From assembly GCA_023105745.1 (NCBI GenBank), contig JALGQZ010000009.1, forward strand, positions 10,774,564 through 10,838,563: a stretch of 64,000 nt of DNA, read 5' to 3'. The number at the start of each line of letters is the position of its first letter. The stretch's first letter is position 1. Source of the stretch: Austropuccinia psidii (taxonomy: Eukaryota; Basidiomycota; Pucciniomycetes; Pucciniales; Sphaerophragmiaceae). The notes under the pieces were generated by a model that was not told the origin of the DNA, did not search any database, and saw nothing but the letters and a program-made list of their open reading frames with translations. The position numbers and the translations under genes were made by a program. Positions 24,635 through 37,536 of the stretch are shown here, one piece after another.

Positions 24635-26310
24635 CTATTGTAGCATTTTTGTCAGGCGTTTGTGATTCCTCGTTTGAATTTTCATTTGAGGATCAATGGC
24701 TTTAAGTCTTTTAAATTGTCTAATACACCATTCATATGGTTCTTTGTCCACTGAATACTTGTCATTTTCAAATGACATGGTCTTTTGCCATATCTGAGTA
24801 CCATTGCTGTACTTTTGGGTGATTTGAATCATCCACCATGGCCAGTTTCTCCTGCCATGGATTTCTTTCACTTCTGTGTACCAAATACTAGCATGTCCTT
24901 TAAATGATGTATTAGGTCTAGCAGTAATCCAGTAGTCTGGTATGCTTGGTACATCACTGAAGAGTCCATAAATATAATGTATTAGCTCCATATGATCATA
25001 TTCTCCTGTTCCAGAGAATTTGGAACAGCTTGAGACCTCAGGAAGCTGTTTCAAGGCTTCCTTCTTTGAATAAGACATATTCTCTCCATCCTGGTATTGT
25101 GATGTAGATCTTTCCTTATTAATCAGCAAGGCATCTGGTTTGATGTCATCTTGGTGACATGGATTCTCCATAACATGACCTCGTGGTTGGGGCTTCATGT
25201 TATGGTAGACATCGAATAGTTTTTTTATTTCTTGATCCAGACAATCCCTGTCCCTTTTGCTGTGGTGTTTTTCTTCAAAGACTAGATTCAGTCTTTTATT
25301 GGTTTCTTCAGAGGCTTTTCTCAATTGAAAATGTCTTTCTTAAAGGGGCTTAACAATTTTGTCCATGAAGGCTGTCATTTTTTTCATCCTCTCATGGATT
25401 GCATCAAGTTCTGAAAACTTCTTTTGAGTTTGCTCAGAATATTGGGACATTTGTAACCACAGTCCATCACTGTTTAGGTTACTATCAAGTGTGACAACAT
25501 TAATTTCAATCTGAGTGAGGGTAATATTTCTATTAATGGGACTACTGATCCTAGAGTTATGTACAACTACTTCTGGTTCTTGTGCACTTCTTTCACCAAA
25601 TCCAACAGCTTCTGGATCATTGGGTCTGACACTCTCTTCTTCTGGTTGAAGGTGGTCTTGTTTTTGCCCTTGTAACATTGTCTTCTCCTGGAAGATACCT
25701 GGGATTGTGAAGAATGGTGACTCTTCGCCACTGATCTGTTGGTTTCTGAATGGTATGAAGCCACTGGAGAGCTGATTTGGCCTGCTCCTTGTGAGCCTGA
25801 AGGAATCTGAGTATGCCCTGTCTGGGTCAGCTGTTCTTCTATAGCTTGGATAGTGGCTTGATTCTCCCTTATCCTGTTTGCCCTCACCTCCAGGAGTATG
25901 AACTGCCTGGTGGGATTCTAACCTTTGGTTATTACCATGAGGTCTTTGAATTCTATCTCTTTGAGACAGATCTTCTGGAAATTTGCTCCAAGTTCTGCCC
26001 AGTGGGATTTCAGGTTGAACCTCTTGTTATCCATGCTCCATTGAAATAAATCTTTTAGAAGTTGGTGGAGCTGAAAAACTTGATCCATATCTTTCCAGTC
26101 CTCTGTTTTAAGGTTTCTGTTTAATTGGAAAGTGAATGGCAGAGTGGGTATGATTTCCCTCAGTTTCTTGCCATCCACTACTGTGTCCAAGGTGTCCTCT
26201 TCCAGGTCTTCTGGTTCTGGACAAGCCTTCTCTGTCCTCTGGCTTGTTCCTTTGGAAGCCAAGTTCTCTGAGGTGTACAGGTGACATATCAGCGTTTGCA
26301 AGAAGTCAAA
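24635..26310 (-). pseudogene. Element 1 gag, several frames
   Basis: Three open stretches follow each other: 26301-25918 then 25887-25567 (same frame, one stop), and 25678-24635 in a frame shifted by -1 (one stop). They form a capsid-like protein: a Gln/Ser-rich N-terminal part, a coiled-coil-like middle (SQYSEQTQKKFSELDAIHER) and a retrotransposon gag core with the Trp-rich stretch GRRNWPWWMIQITQKYS. The two frames overlap for 112 nt (25678-25567). The family assignment is firm from position and the Trp motif shared with elements 2 and 3. The N-terminus is uncertain. Confidence 0.75.
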
Positions 26311-26499
26311 AACTTCATCTTCTTAGGGTATTTTCCTTTGACTGTGCCTTGTACAAATTTGTTGTCTGCTGCTTTTGGCAATTTTCCTTCAGAGGTTACA
26401 ACTGGGTTAATTAAGGTAATCTTCCCTGTAAAGGTTTTTAAGGTTGGTTTAACTTGTATTGAAGCATGGTTTTGTGGTTTTCTATTCCTCTGAGTGGCA

Positions 26500-27224
26500 A
26501 TGGGTGTCTACCTTTTTGCTGTTATAAGGCCTTCACTGTGCCTCTTTCCTTTTCCCTTGCTGCCCTCTGGTTCTGTGGGTGTCTTGGTGTGTTAGCCTGT
26601 GACTGGGTCTCTAGTGGGATGTAGTTTTTTTCCACTGATTCAGACAGGAAAAAGAGGGCTTAATGTCTGTTAAGACTTCTTAAAAAGTGCTGTTTGTACA
26701 TCTAAGAATGGCCTCTGGGCTTGTATATTACTACAATAGGCCCCTGTATAATTACAGTGTAATTTAATTAACAATTCCACGTCAGAAATATAGTTTGTGG
26801 ATTTCTGGTATACTGTTTGTACACCAGTATCTCACAGATTAACTTGTAGTTAGCAAGTGGAATCTTAAAGGTGGTTATGTAATAGGTAAATAAAATTAAC
26901 AATACACCCAACCACGCCTCAACTGCTGGTTTGACAGTAAGAGGTGTCCTTTTTAATTAAAAAAGGACTCTTATTAATGGATTAAAGTGTTTTTGTATGT
27001 AAAAGACGCCAAAAATAAGGGTTTTGTGGTGATTAAATCATAATCAACCACGAAAAGATAAAAGATAGTGGTATATAACATATACCACTACAAAATATAT
27101 ATATATAAGATATGTTTTATATATTTTTCACAAATTTTTTGCTTAAAAAAGTTAAAACGTTATTGTTAGAATAAAGAAAATAAGAAAAAAACTCACTTTT
27201 AAGGTCCAAAAAAGTCAAAAAAAC
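26500..27224. other. Element 1 5' untranslated region
   Basis: AT-rich leader between primer binding site and gag, with an AT dinucleotide run near 27095-27120. No gene seen. Confidence 0.5.
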
Positions 27225-27242
27225 ATGGCCAGCCCCCTAAAA
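27225..27242 (-). other. Primer binding site region of element 1
   Basis: Immediately inside the 5' LTR the sense strand reads TTTTAGGGGGCTGGCCATG (18 bp given here). It resembles the site of element 2 (TTTGGGGTCCTGGCCATC), suggesting a related tRNA primer; the tRNA is not identified. Confidence 0.5.
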
Positions 27243-29127
27243 TGTCAGGCTGAGTCTATGATTAAGGTGTATAATGGTATTTACAAACTTTAAATACGAC
27301 TGTGAAATGGTGAAAATGATATAAAACGCTTTGATAATGATAATAAATGGTCAAATTAAAATATTAAGGGCTTTACTATAATAACATAGTGGTGGTGAGC
27401 ACTGCTGAAAGCCCTGGGTGCAGTCTTACCAGTTGGATTACTATAATAGGAACTACAATACTTAACTTTAAAGTATAACCTGAATATTTTCAAAGAGTAT
27501 AACTGTTTTTTACAGTTGCACTATGTAGGAATTCAAGAGCAGGATGAGGAAACCTTTTCTGGAGGTGAAAAGGCCCCTTTTTATCCCAAAATGGGGTGAA
27601 AAGGCTTCTAGACCTTTCTACATAGAGGAAGTGAAGATTTTTCACTCCCAAGTACTGGCTTGTATTTTCACAGAGCCTGTATATCCTGTATTGGGCTCAG
27701 ATGTGGTTTTGAAACCACATCTGTGGAGTTTACACCAATACAGGGTGAAACGTTTCATATGGGGACCACATAGCCCTCTTCTGACGTGTATGATGCGTAG
27801 AATGCTGTACAGAACCTGTATGGGACCCCAGTATTGAATGAACTACAAGGTATTGAAGTATAAACATGCTTCTTTGTCTTTTTTACACCTCATAATCATG
27901 GTTATGGGATATTATCCCACTATAAGGCTGTATTGGCCAAACTGTGGGATTTTGACCTTTAAACAGCCATAAATTTGTCTGTTTTTGAGATATCAACCTC
28001 AAAATTGGTTGAGTGTGTAGCCCTGGATGTTTCCTACACAATGTTACCGCTTGTGATATGGTTATCATTAAATATGGCAAAGGTATTCCATGTACAAGTT
28101 TTTTGTACATATGTATGTTTTGGCAAAAAGCTGTATGGAGCTTTTTTGCTCCATAAATTTTGTTCTAGGTGAGTTATGGGGAAATTAATGGAATAATAAG
28201 ATAGCCCTGATTGTGCTCTTTCAAAAGAGACCCCACTTTAGGTATCTCACACCAAAACTATAGAAGTTAGATGAGAGGTTAATATTTTGTTCCCCCTTAT
28301 TTGGCCTGATTTTGGCCATAACTTCTGTGATACTGGTACTAGCTCAGTTTGGATAGTACCATTGGGTATCCCTTACTTAGAGATTCATTTTAAATACCCA
28401 TTTGATGGGGTTAACAGCCAGAACTTTGTCAGTCTTTGAGATATCAACCTCAAGATTGGTTCAGTGTGTAGCTCTGTATGTGTTCTACACAATGGTACCT
28501 CATTTGGTATGGTTATTATTAAATATGGCAAAGTTATCCCATGTACAAGATTTTTGTACATATGCATGGTTTTAGGCAAAAGCTGTATTGGGCTTGTTTG
28601 CCTTATAGCTTTTGTTCTAGATGAGATATGGGAAAATGAATGGCACCATCAGATAGCCCTGATTGCGCTCTTTCCAAAAATACCCCACTTTAGGTATCTC
28701 ACACTAATACTGTAGAAGTTAGATGGGAGGTGAATATTTTGTTCCCCCTTATTTAGCCTGATTTTGGTCATAACTTCTGTGATACTGGTACTAGCTCAGT
28801 TTGGATAGTACCATTGGGTATCCCTTACTTGGAGATTCATTTTAAATACCCGTTTGATGGGGTTAAGCCTCTTCCTCTGTATTTCAGATGGGAGGTGAAA
28901 ATTAAGGTTTATGCTCAGCAACAACTTTGAGCAGGAATAACTTTGTTATCCTTTTTCCTATGATGATGGGACTTGTATATTTGAAAAGGGGTGAGTTTCC
29001 TCTTTATTTTTATACCTTCTGAGCTGATTTGGCTCAGCTCCATGTTTTGGTGGTATCTTGGCTATACCATTGATTTATGGTATTTGGCTGTCATGCTTGT
29101 GCTCTGGTTTTGAGTCACAGGCTGACA
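27243..29127 (-). mobile_element. Element 1 5' LTR with internal tandem duplication
   Basis: 1,885 bp, about 470 bp longer than the 3' LTR, because of a direct duplication at 27964-28414 and 28415-28866. The ends match family G. Confidence 0.9.
27964..28866. repeat. Tandem duplication, 2 x about 451 bp, of two subfamily types
   Basis: Unit 1 resembles the 3' LTR of element 1 (for example GGAGCTTTTTTGCTCC and GGAATAATAAGATAGCCC). Unit 2 resembles the solo LTR at 50463-51885 (for example TTGGGCTTGTTTGCCTTATAG and GCACCATCAGATAGCCC). The join is at GGGGTTAA/CAGCCAG. Confidence 0.85.
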
Positions 29128-30211
29128 CACATAGTGCTATTTGAAATTCTATGTAGAAACAAGGTGAAAACTTCACAAATTCCTTTGAAATACAATTCCT
29201 AATGAATATTTCTGAATATTTCAGGGCCAATGGAGAGACGTGTGATCCATAAAGAAGCCTACAATAATTACAGTTTCATAGGTTAAATTAAAAGTTCTAC
29301 TTACAATCCATTTTTGATGATTCCATGTGAAATACTGAATTTTCAAACATTCACAGAAAATACAACCCATGATGAAATTTCCATTGACATTGATAAATTT
29401 GAGAAATTAATGTTTATTTTGAGATAAAAGAAGATTTAAAGTTGTTACACCATTTATTCTTAACCATAAATGGGTGGTATTCATGTAAAAGAATTAATTA
29501 AGTGATTATGATAATCTTACGTGACTACAAATTATGCAGCCAATGATCCAAAAAGGATTATTTTTTTCTAACTCAGTGGTTTTTCAGTTTCCTGCATTAC
29601 ATGCCTCTGTGAGCTGTTTTTCACTTGAAAGAGGCCTCCCCTTGCTGGTTTTTACAGATAATCTTATTATCCAATTATACCTTTATTACCAACAAGTAAG
29701 TATTAGTTAAAACTTTTCTTAAGTATTTTAATTATTTCAGAATCAATCAGCAAGACGTGGAATAATAGAAATCAACTATATATTGCTGTAATCCTGTTAT
29801 AAATCATTTTTTGATCATTTAAATCCACAATTATCCATCAAATCTTCTTACCAAAATCTTTCTAGGCTCATTGGAGTATTAGTGAGTGATTTATTATTGA
29901 TTCTAAAGGTTTTTCTCTAGTATTTGTTTTCTTCAAGAATTATAATCATAATCATTCTTGCAAAAGATAATTATATATTCAAATACTTTCATTATTTTGA
30001 TAAAGAAGTTTTATTATTGAAATCCTTCTTGTAATTGATTCTTGTAGACAAGTACTGCTTACTGTTATAATCACTAGTAGTGTATAACAAGGAAAAGAAA
30101 TAATTAATTAATTGTGGCTATAATACTTTTTATTTTCATATTGAATAAGAACAGTCATAGTACTGTTGATTAATAGTAATATTATCAACAGTTTCATAGA
30201 CAAATCTTACA
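29128..30211 (+). mobile_element. Element 2 5' LTR A, right part
   Basis: Continues LTR A after element 1 and matches 2281-3380. It holds a splice-donor-like CAA/GTAAG at 29696 and a strong terminal hairpin at 30163-30191 (CTGTTGAT..AATA with TATTATCAACAG). Ends CTTACA. Confidence 0.9.
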
Positions 30212-30229
30212 TTTGGGGTCCTGGCCATC
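30212..30229 (+). other. Primer binding site of element 2
   Basis: TTTGGGGTCCTGGCCATC directly follows the LTR. The pattern TT then TGGGG-N-CCTGGC is shared with elements 3 and C. Confidence 0.6.
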
Positions 30230-30587
30230 TTTTTTAAACCTTTTACCCTCAATTAATATATTTTTAAGCTCTAAAATATATTAATTCAAATTTTTTTCTT
30301 TCAATTTCAAGTTTTAAATTATTTTTATTTTTTGAATTGTCTTTGAAATCTTTTTCATTGGTGAATTTGGTTTAATTTTATACTGTTTTTACACATGGAT
30401 TTTTCACATCCACGAACTTATAAAATTGAGCTACTCTGAATTAATTTTAAGTTCAAATTTTTAATTTTTAATATTTTTTCTTTAAAAAGAATCTTTTTTT
30501 CAATATTAAAAAATGATAAAACTTAGAAAAAATCTTAAAAATATTCTAAAAAGCATAAAAAAAATTTCTTTCTTTTAGAAATTTTTA

Positions 30588-30788
30588 ATGTCTTTAATCA
30601 AATATATTGCAGCTGGTAATAAGCTCAGTAAGAGATATATTACTAGTCCAAAATCTTCAAAAGCAGAATCTGGAGAAAGAATTGAAATACAAATTGCCAA
30701 AATAGGCACTTTATTTAGAAAAGAACAAGCCAAACAACCACCAAAAGGTGTGTTTTCTGTCTTTATATTTCATTTTCTCTTAAATTGA
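30588..30788 (+). CDS. Pre-gag ORF of element 2
   Basis: 66 codons between the leader and gag, stopping 7 nt before the gag ATG (30796). It starts soon after an acceptor-like TTTCTTTCTTTTAG ending at 30578. Part of it (SSKAESGERIEIQ, residues about 23-35) resembles an open stretch in the same place in element 3 (SSSDSEASEASIEIQ). No known domain is seen. It is either a short leader protein, an upstream ORF controlling gag translation, or an N-terminal exon of gag; GT sites near its end would allow the last. Confidence 0.4.
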   Translation: MSLIKYIAAGNKLSKRYITSPKSSKAESGERIEIQIAKIGTLFRKEQAKQPPKGVFSVFIFHFLLN

Positions 30789-30795
30789 CGTAAAA

Positions 30796-31777
30796 ATGGT
30801 TCATACCAGAAATGGAAGCAACTATTCAGTCCAACCAGATGGATGTAGACAAGGAAGAGGCAAGACCAAATCCAGACCTGAAAAGTCTTTCTCAAGAAAG
30901 ACATGTCTGGAGGATGCCAGAGGTTCCCCTCATTCCCCAAGGTGTGTACCCACAAAGGTTGATGGAAACTCTGAGCCTGAACTAATTGAAGGTAATATTT
31001 TCAGGGCTGAACCATTTCCAAGTGGGAGCAATAGAAATATATCAGTCCCAGTACAAATCTGGGTCCAGAGCAGCAAATGAAGAGGAGTGTGAAATATTCC
31101 CAAGCCTTTGGTAGTGGGCCATGAACTCCTACTAACACATCAAGAGCTTTCTGGGTCAGGAGAAGAACATAGATCTCTTGGGAGGATGGGGCCCATTGTC
31201 TTGCAAAGACAAGGTGAAAAAGATAAACAAGTGGTTGAAGAACCAAAGTCTTTTATCCATAGACCAGAAGAAAGAGTTGGAAATGACTCCAGCCTTGGAG
31301 AAAGAAGGCACAGTGGCATCTACCAGCTCCAGAAATGTCCAAAGACAAGCCCAAAGGACCTCAGAAGAAGTAGAAAGGTCCCAAGAACCATCAAGGAAAG
31401 GGCAAAGGCAAAGCCAGTTGGAAAAGACCTTACCCACAGGAGTACAGGATCCCCAAATTGGAGCCTTCAGCAGTGGAAGGTGTCTTCAATATGGCCAGGA
31501 CTCTTTTGAAATTCACAGCCAAGGAGCAGGAAAGGATAAACAGGACTTTTCTGCACAAATAATACAACAAATACAATTTTCAAAACTAGTATTAATTAGG
31601 ACTTGTTGAAATTGATGCAAAGCTAACTAAAATAACATTAGATATCAATGACTTTAAAAAGAATGGAAGAAATTCTGCTGAATGGCACAGTTCTACAATG
31701 GCCAAACTTTAATTAATTTTTAGTACATGTGTCAGATTTGAGAGTAAATATTAAGTCCAAGATGATGAAATGGAAGA
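30796..31777 (+). pseudogene. Element 2 gag, N-terminal part
   Basis: Begins MVHTRNGSNYSVQPDG, close to the gag start of element 3 (MTPTRSGSNYSIKSNG). Frame a runs to 31080, stops, then continues to 31509. The frame +1 to it (31178-31609) carries the Ser/Gln-rich and basic part homologous to element 3 (KKINKWLKNQSLL). The gene is cut at 31777 by the solo LTR B. The product would be the capsid precursor that assembles virus-like particles in the cytoplasm. Confidence 0.7.
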
Positions 31778-33949
31778 TGTGAGCCTGTGAGGTATGTATA
31801 ACATACCCATAAGGCCACAAATGATTTTATATACAGCTGATTTAGTCTTCAACAGACTTTTCAATTGAATTTAAAATAAATAATAACAAGAAATAAGTAT
31901 AACTTTTTTTGGATAAACAAAGTTAGAAATATTATGTCATTTTTGGATTCTACACCAAAAATGACCTAGGGTACACCCATAGGGTGTTATACACAAAAAA
32001 GCTTATTTCTTATGTTATTGGAAGATTTAAGAATCTCACAGTACTAATGTAACTTTTTAAAAAAAAAATTAAAATTGTTAAACTTAAGCTTGAATAATCT
32101 TAAATTTAAAGTTTCATAAGGTTTATGCATGCTTACCAAAATTTTAGTTAAAATTGAGGTGTGGTGTATATTTACTGAATTGGCTAAGGATTTGCCATAC
32201 AGAATGATAATCCTGCATGAGCTCAATTTAAAAGTGCTTAAGGCCATAGTATGGCTTTAAATAAATAAAAGGGCAAAATCCAACCAAAAAGGTGGGACAA
32301 ACGAAAAAGACCAAACAGAGCTGGGATACCCAGCTTTTTGGATCTGCAAGGACTCAATTAAGGTTTTCCACCTGTATTGGAGGATTTCCAACCTTATTTA
32401 AACTTTAAGATTAGACTTTGATCCAACCTTAAGGTTTAAACTGCTTTTATCCCAATTTGGACAGGAATTTCAAGCTGCCAAAGGGCAAATCCCAATATTC
32501 AGGCTTGAAATTGAAGTTTTGAGACATTTCAAAGCTTAAAAAATCTTAAAAGTCTTAAATAAGCTTGAAGATTTAAGGTTACAAGCATTAAAACCTTATC
32601 AAAAGTTAAGGTTTAGTGTGTATTTCTATTTTACGTGGAAAAATAGCATTAACTTCAAAAATTCATCAAAAATCCAATTCATAATGGATTTGTTTGAATC
32701 TTTCACACATCTTACAATTTAATATTTTCTATATATGAATCAAATTTAAAGTATCTTTTATAAGCAGATTTCCTGGGTAATTAGCCTGAACATTTACTCT
32801 TTTAATTATACTTAAAGAAAATTAAGATTTCTTTAAAAATTAATTTAAAATTGAGTTTAAGAGATTTCTGCTTGAAACTCTATTTTTACGTTTTCCATGT
32901 GAAGAAATTTGAAATAAATAAACTTATTTTATATTAAAACTTAAAATAATTAACTTAAATGAGGATTAAAGTTACTTGGAGTTAAGCATAACACTGGTAA
33001 CTTTAAATTGGAATTAAAAATAAGTTACCTTCAGTTAAGAACCTTATTTTTTAGCATGGTTTTTAATTTTTGACCTTAGCACACCCTCTATATCCAATAT
33101 GAATTATGAGAGCTGCTCTGTAGACATAAAAAGAGTCTTTTGATCACTGCTTTTGTCCATCATCAATTATCGATCCAATCATATTAGACATTTAAACAGG
33201 TAAAGCTTCAATATATATAAAATATTATTATTAAAGTATTTCTTAAGTATTTTATTCTTTATAAATCTTAAATTAGAGAATTGAAATCATAGAAATGAGA
33301 TTATTTTTGTAATCAAAATAATATATTTTATTTTATAAAATTATTGTCTTAAAATATATCTCAAAAATCCACAAATTCCTCTCAAAAACTCCTTAATCAT
33401 TTTTCTTATTATAAGAAGTTGTTTTATCATTTAAAGTATTGATTTTTGGCATTTTTTCAACCTATAATAATTATTTAATATAATAACTGTTTTATTTGAC
33501 TTGTTATATTAAATTTATATTATAATTAAGTTTTCTCTAACATTCTATATCTTTTTTATCTATTATTAGTTTCTTTATATAGAATTTTTCTGTAAGAATT
33601 ATTTCTGCACCGTGTGTGTTATAATTCTTTCATTAATAATATTTAGATATTATTTATAAGTGGCTAAATATTTATATTTTCCATGTGTAATTGTCTCATT
33701 AAGAGATTTACACTTCTTATTGTTATAATTGTCAGTGACTATAACAATAATAGAATAATTATTATATATTTTTTTATTATTATCTTATATAATAATAATT
33801 AAATGTATTTTTTTTGTATAATTATTTTCAATAATTATATTTAAATTTTTGGTTATAATATTTTATTATATTATATTTTTCTACTGAGGACAGTCATAGT
33901 ACCCTTGAATTTGTTACTATTATCAAGAGTTTAATAGACAAACCTTACA
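31778..33949 (+). mobile_element. Solo LTR, family B, in gag of element 2
   Basis: 2,172 bp, from TGTGAGCCTGTGAGG to AAACCTTACA, with a perfect GAAGA duplication (31773-31777, 33950-33954). It is visibly more diverged from the two LTRs of element 3 than they are from each other. Donor-like ACAG/GTAAAG at 33200; terminal hairpin about 33904-33927. Confidence 0.92.
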
Positions 33950-33954
33950 GAAGA

Positions 33955-35180
33955 TCTTTTCACTAAAACCATTAACGAACAGCTTAAGATTCTGAAAAAT
34001 CATGTTTTAACAGTAGTTGATAATACCAACCAATTTGCCATACATTTGGCAAGAAGTGACAGTGGAAGGCAGAAATTAGAAGATGAAATACTTGCACATG
34101 TGGAATAAATAAATAAGAATTATGAACCAAATACACATATGGCAAGATATTCCACACCTTTGACTGAAGAGAAACTTTCTGTGAAAGGACCTTTAACCCC
34201 TTTTCTAGGAGAGAGTTCTATCTCCACAAAAGATATTCTTAAATTAGAGAAATGGCCAACATTCTCTGGTGAAGGAGAGTACAGCCATATTGAGTTCATA
34301 ATAACAATTTATATGTTGCAAGAATATTTTCATATACCTTATGAAATAATAGTGTAAAAATTGCACTGCTTGTTCACCAGAGCAGCAAATAAATGGTATT
34401 ACAAAATGAGACAAGATCACGGAAAACATGATTGGCCTTGGTGAAAATCTGAAGTAATCACCAAATGGGCCAACAATTCTTGGAGTTATAAAATGGAAAA
34501 TGATTTTGAAAGTGCCATTTTTAACTCAGAAAAAGATAAACCACTTTCTTGGTTCCCCAAACAGAAAGACAGATTATCTGCTTTACACCCAGATATGTCT
34601 GATTCAATGATTAATATGAAAATATTAAGGAAATGTGGAGCAGAACTAGAACATGCTTTCAAGTGAAGATTTGTAGATGGAGTACAAAATGATCCCAAAG
34701 ATTAATGGAGAAGAGATGAGACCTGAAAGACCTGTCTTAAAGTCTGATAAATGTGGAAGCACCTCACATTTAGCTAATACCTGTACCAAGAATGCTAAAA
34801 TCAATGAAGTTCAATGTGATGAAGAGAAAGAAGAATCTGACCAAGATTCTGCAGTCTCTGAAGACACACCAATAGAACAATATCCCATTGAGAACACTAA
34901 AGCTTTCTTTGAAGTCACAGAAGTCCATACCCACTTACCACACTATAGTGAGGACTTCTGTAACCTGATCAATATCCAGGATGCCAGAATATTTAAGACT
35001 AAACCTTCCAGAGGCAAAGAATACACTTCTGGGGAATCTTGTGCCACATTGATACCAATGAATGATACTGAAGCCAAAGTAAATTTGGACACAGGGAATT
35101 TTGCACTTGTGTACGCAAAGATTCCCTTCAAGCCATACTTCCTGAATGGAAAAACCATCTCTTACCAAAAGAAGGTGTAC
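33955..35180 (+). pseudogene. Element 2 gag C-terminus, zinc knuckle and protease
   Basis: After the LTR the gag core resumes (LEKWPTFSGEGEYSHIEF at about 34240, then the Trp-rich RQDHGKHDWPW region at about 34410), with a stop at 34357. 34677-35264 contains a shortened knuckle (KCGSTSHLANTC, first Cys of the CCHC set lost) and an acidic spacer. The protease site follows as VNLDTGNFALVY, where elements 1 and 3 have DSGA. Frames are interrupted by stops and by at least one indel. Confidence 0.8.
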
Positions 35181-35203
35181 AATTTAGTAGTGCCAGTAAT
35201 AAT

Positions 35204-37531
35204 ATGTACCCTTTGGGCATATTGGACACTAATATTGTATTTCCACACACTTCAGGAAGTGTGAGAATGAAGACAGAGATAGTAGTAATGGACAATTGCT
35301 TATCTCAACATATCATTCTTGGAAATGATTACTTGAATATTTATGGTATTGACATCAATAACCATAAATACAGATTAGTATCTTCAAATGAAGATACTTA
35401 TAAGGAAGAATTTGTGACTGATAAACTTGTTGAGGCACAAATTAATCCATCATTGTCAACCAGAATGAGGCAAGGACTTATTAATGTGTTTTGCACATAT
35501 AACAATGTATTTGCTTCCAACAATTAACCATTAGGGGCTATTAAAAGGCATGGAGTTGATATTACTCTTAATATTGACAGACCATACCCTCCAGTAATTA
35601 GAGGACCAGCTTATCCAGCCAGTCCCATAGCTAGAGAATCCTTGGAAAAACATATCCAAGAGTTGATCCAACTAGGTGTACTAAGGAAAGTAGGCCATAA
35701 TGATAAATTTGAGATGACAACACCTGTAATTATTTCTTGGCACAATGATAAATATAGAATTTCTGGAGATTTTAAAGAACTGAATACCTACACAGTTCCA
35801 GATAGGTATCCAATTCCTAGAATCCAAGAAACTTTGACCCAATTGTCTAAAGCCAAGTATATAGCATCCATGGATGATCTGAAAGGCTTTCATCAAAATT
35901 TCTGGACAACCAAAGCTAATAAATTACTTAGAAGGATCACTCACTGTGGTATTTATGAGTATTTTAGAATGCCATTTGGTATTAAAAATTCTCCATTACA
36001 TTATCAAAGAATGATTAATACCATCTTCCCCACATAATTATTTGAAGGATGGCTTATCATTGATATTGATGGTATTATAGTATGTTCTTATTCATGATCT
36101 TTGTACCTTGAAAGACTTGCAATAGTACTTGACAAAGCTTAAGAAGTGAATATGAAGATTTCACTCCAGAACTGTAACTTTGGCTTTGAAGAAGTTAAAT
36201 CTTTAGGACATACTGTTACTGGTTTAAGCTTAGGTATTGACAAAAATAAAGTGGAAGCAGTGTCACTTAATCCAATACCCCATAATAAGAAAGAAATGAT
36301 GTCTTTTCTTGGATTTTACAGTTATTACAGGCAACACCTGAAAGCCTTTGCAATTCTAGCCAGATCACTCTATAGAATCTGTGATCAATAGAAAGTATTT
36401 GAGATGACACAGGAAATAATTAAAGCTTATGAGAAGATAAGGAAATCTCTTACAGAAGCACCTTTACTCCTCATGCCTGACTGGAATATACCTTATAAAT
36501 TGTACATCAATGCATGTGGAGATGGATTAGGAGCAGCCCTACATCAAGTAAAAATTATTTATGACAAACCTAAAGAAGGACCAGTGTGTTACATCTCAAG
36601 ACAACTCAAACCAACAGAAGCCAGATATGGTGCAAGCCAAATGGAGTGCTTATGTTTGATATGGGCACTTGGGATTACACTATTATCTTAATGGCAGTGC
36701 TTTTGAAGTTATAACTGACTGTAATGACGTGAAATCACTTCTTAACATGAAAACTCCCAACAGACATATGTTGAGATGGCAAATAGCCATTCAAGAATAT
36801 AAAGGTAACATTACTATAGTTCATAAGGCAGGAAACATTCACAAGAAGGCTGATGGAATTAGTAGGTGGGCATCAGACAATGCTCCTGATAACCCAGCTT
36901 ATGTACATTTGGAAGCAGAACCACAAATTACAATTGAAGGAATTAACAGAACTTATATTGGGACTGAATTCTTTGAAGAGGTCAGAGAGTCTTATAAGGA
37001 GGACAAGAATTTCAATATCTTGACTTCCTTGTTAGATAAAGACTGCAAAGATACATCTTTAGTCAATTCACTGGATGAATTTTGGAAGAATTGCTATTCT
37101 GAACAAAGATTTCACTTTTTTGATGGAATAATTTACCACAGAACTAAACATTCTTGTATGATGACATTGTGTAGCAGATTGCTTATCAGTACCATTCTTC
37201 ATGAATGCCATGATAGAATCTATTCTGGACACCTTTCAGAAGCCAGAAAACTTGAAAAAGTGAAAAACTGTGCATTATGGCCATCTTGGAGAAAAGAAAT
37301 AATTGGATATTGCCATACCTGTTACAGATGCTAAAGAGCAAACAGGAGTACAGGCAAGAAATTTAAACTAATGATTAATATTCCAGAACCAAAATCCCCT
37401 TGGGAAGTTGTTCACATGAGTTGGGTCACAGCACTTCCTCCAAGTGGTGACAGAAGTTAGATTCTTGTTTAGTCATCAGAGACAGATATAGCAAAGATTC
37501 CATATTCTTACCATGTCATAAAGATGAGACT
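35204..37531 (+). pseudogene. Element 2 reverse transcriptase, RNase H and integrase N-terminus
   Basis: RT begins with the linker at 35204-35527, a stop, then 35642-36037 (KYRISGDFKELNTYTVPD, MPFGIKNSPLHYQRMIN). The catalytic box at about 36056 reads IIDIDGIIVCS, so the YXDD motif is destroyed. Thumb and connection follow at 36146-36391, then RNase H (36404-37000; [16 protein letters not shown], in which Asn replaces the first Asp of IDACGD). The integrase zinc-binding part ([20 protein letters not shown]) runs until element 3 interrupts it at 37531. Several stops, clearly dead. Confidence 0.88.
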
Positions 37532-37536
37532 TCTAT

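Larger units (their letters stand above)
19026..29127 (-). mobile_element. Element 1: Ty3/gypsy chromovirus, minus strand
   Basis: LTRs lie at 19026-20441 (3' LTR) and 27243-29127 (5' LTR), with internal DNA at 20442-27242. The target duplication is CATAT (19021-19025) against CACAT (29128-29132), one mismatch. The polypurine tract beside the 3' LTR and the order gag to chromodomain running from about 26.4 to 20.5 kb fix the minus orientation. RT keeps the YVDD motif. The element is inactive: there is a stop between protease and RT, the first integrase Asp is changed to Tyr, and several frames are shifted. Confidence 0.9.

Noticed and set aside
19026..29127. TGTCAG...CTGACA ends read as terminal inverted repeats of a DNA transposon
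   Set aside because: The ends bound a 1.4-kb LTR that occurs on both sides of a gag-pol region, with a purine tract and 5-bp target duplications; the short inverted ends are normal for LTRs.
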